Positions 5,032 through 6,019 of a stretch of 6,019 nt of DNA are shown here, piece after piece. The stretch covers positions 1-6,019 of the forward strand of contig JAITEC010000116.1 of assembly GCA_031282225.1 (NCBI GenBank), written 5' to 3'. The notes beneath the pieces are model-generated. The model had not been told where the DNA came from. It made no database searches and saw only the letters and a list, made by a program, of their open reading frames with translations. Numbering within the stretch: the stretch's first letter is position 1; each line of letters starts with the position of its first letter. The DNA is from Oscillospiraceae bacterium (GTDB lineage: Bacteria > Bacillota > Clostridia > Oscillospirales > Oscillospiraceae). A program made the position numbers and the translations under genes.

Positions 5032-6019
5032 ATGGACAAGTGGTCAAAAATAGCCCTTGCCGCGTGTTTTCTCGCGGCAGTATTCGCCGTTCCGGCTCTC
5101 TTATTCGCCTACGGCAGGCACGGGGACGGCATCGCGTTCTATGAAAACCGCCCAAAGGCCGCGTCTCCCGCTCTCACGGCGGACGGCTTGCTCGACGGCA
5201 GCTATTTCGGCGGCTGGGAGAGCTGGCTGTCCGACCGCGTCGCCGGGCGCGAGCGGCTGCTGCGATACGGCGCGCTGCTCGACTACGCCATACTGCGCCG
5301 CCCCGTGGTAAACGGCACGGTTGCCGCCGAGGGCGTGCTCCTGCCGTTTCACGGGTACCATGAACACGACGCCGGCGCCGCCGAGGGCGACATAACTGCC
5401 GCTGCCGGGGGTCTGGGTCGCCTGGCTTACCTCGCGGAGGGCATAGGCGCGCGTTTTTACTATGTCGGCGTCCCGGAGCAGGGCAGCTTTTACGCCGGCG
5501 ATTACCCGGGCTATTTGGAAAGCGACGCCTCGTACGTCGCCGCGGCCCGCGCGGCCATGTCGGCACAGCTGACGGCGCGCGGCATAGGGTATATAGACAT
5601 GTCCGCCGTTTTCACCGGCGGCACACAGCCCGCGCCGTACGCTGCCACGGACCACCACTACAACTACTTCGGCGCCTATGGCACATACCGCCAAATCATG
5701 TCGCGGCTCTCCGCCGACGGCTTGGAGGTGCCTGTGATAGGGCCGGAGGACATAGATATAACCGCGCTGCCCAACAGTTTTGTCGGCTCCCATAACAGGC
5801 GCCTTTGCATGCTGTTCAAAAACCCCGATCCGCTCTATATCGGCACCTTGCGCAGCGCAGTCCCCTTCACCCGCGAGGACAACGGGGGATCCTCGCCCCC
5901 CGTCGTCTACGCGCTCCCGGCCGACAGCGCCACGCCCGTCACATACAACGTGTACATGGGAGGCGACGTGGCAGAGACCATAATCCGCACCGACCGCCCC
6001 GAGCTGCCAAATCTCCTCA
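5032..6019 (+). CDS. DHHW/AlgX/AlgJ-like O-acetyltransferase partner protein (3' end outside window)
   Basis: The frame is open for 329 codons from ATG 5032 to the window edge, so the C-terminus is missing. GGAG lies 8 nt before the ATG. Residues 6-27 (IALAACFLAAVFAVPALLFAY) form an uncleaved signal anchor or signal peptide, placing the rest outside the membrane. Next comes the family opening ENRPKA (38-43) and GYFGGWESWLSDR-type sequence ending DRVAGRERLL (about 67-77). The SGNH-like catalytic Asp/His motif is seen as TDHHYNYFGAYGTYRQIM with D207 and H209. A later block, NSFVGSHNRR followed by a Phe-Lys-Asn-Pro-Asp stretch, is also DHHW-like. In AlgX the catalytic serine lies C-terminal to the Asp/His pair. 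The window ends at RPELPNLL, which in relatives comes just before the GDSF serine motif, so that serine is probably only a few residues past the edge. The family transfers acetyl groups supplied by an MBOAT partner to a polysaccharide. The MBOAT gene ends 18 bp upstream, so one operon is very likely. Trp of the DHHW signature is replaced by Tyr. Confidence 0.92.
   Translation, partial: MDKWSKIALAACFLAAVFAVPALLFAYGRHGDGIAFYENRPKAASPALTADGLLDGSYFGGWESWLSDRVAGRERLLRYGALLDYAILRRPVVNGTVAAEGVLLPFHGYHEHDAGAAEGDITAAAGGLGRLAYLAEGIGARFYYVGVPEQGSFYAGDYPGYLESDASYVAAARAAMSAQLTARGIGYIDMSAVFTGGTQPAPYAATDHHYNYFGAYGTYRQIMSRLSADGLEVPVIGPEDIDITALPNSFVGSHNRRLCMLFKNPDPLYIGTLRSAVPFTREDNGGSSPPVVYALPADSATPVTYNVYMGGDVAETIIRTDRPELPNLL

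Noticed and set aside
4377..5144. 255-codon plus-strand frame overlapping the MBOAT and DHHW genes
   Set aside because: It is an Arg/Ala-rich shadow of GC-rich coding sequence in another frame. Both overlapped genes have clear family motifs.

Overview
The window looks like a piece of a GC-rich chromosome from a Gram-positive-type anaerobe, most likely Bacillota/Clostridia. This rests on Shine-Dalgarno-led genes, sigma-A-like promoter boxes, a surface VWA protein with an N-terminal signal peptide, and a membrane-bound O-acetyltransferase next to a DHHW-type protein. That last pair is a common layout in clostridial genomes. The species cannot be named from this sequence, and the assignment is inference.

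Layout: two gene pairs diverge from an AT-rich intergenic region of about 670 bp. On the minus strand, reading leftwards, there is a small predicted lipoprotein (2874 to 2266). After 96 bp comes a large secreted protein with a von Willebrand factor A (VWA) domain (2169 to past base 1, 3' end missing). On the plus strand, reading rightwards, there is an MBOAT/AlgI-like O-acetyltransferase (3544 to 5013). After 18 bp comes an AlgX/AlgJ/DHHW-like protein (5032 to past base 6019, 3' end missing). All four products are predicted to act at or outside the cytoplasmic membrane.

Function: the plus-strand pair is a classical two-part module. The MBOAT protein passes acetyl groups across the membrane, and the DHHW-type partner is expected to place them on an extracellular polymer. 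The polymer cannot be deduced here. The minus-strand pair supplies a cell-surface VWA protein with a complete metal-binding (MIDAS) signature and DUF11-like beta-sandwich sequence, plus a lipoprotein of unknown role.

Regulation: the MBOAT gene has a good promoter (TTGACA, 17 bp, TAGAGT) ending only about 20 bp before a TTG start codon. The long open frame upstream of that start is not coding. The intergenic region also holds a perfect TATAAT box facing the lipoprotein with a strong hairpin at the predicted 5' end of its mRNA, a 20-bp perfect palindrome, and spaced TATGCA copies. No tRNA, rRNA, CRISPR array, insertion sequence or replication origin was seen. I did not find clear evidence of a novel system. 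The best candidates for a second look are the structured intergenic region and the DHHY variant of the acetyltransferase partner.
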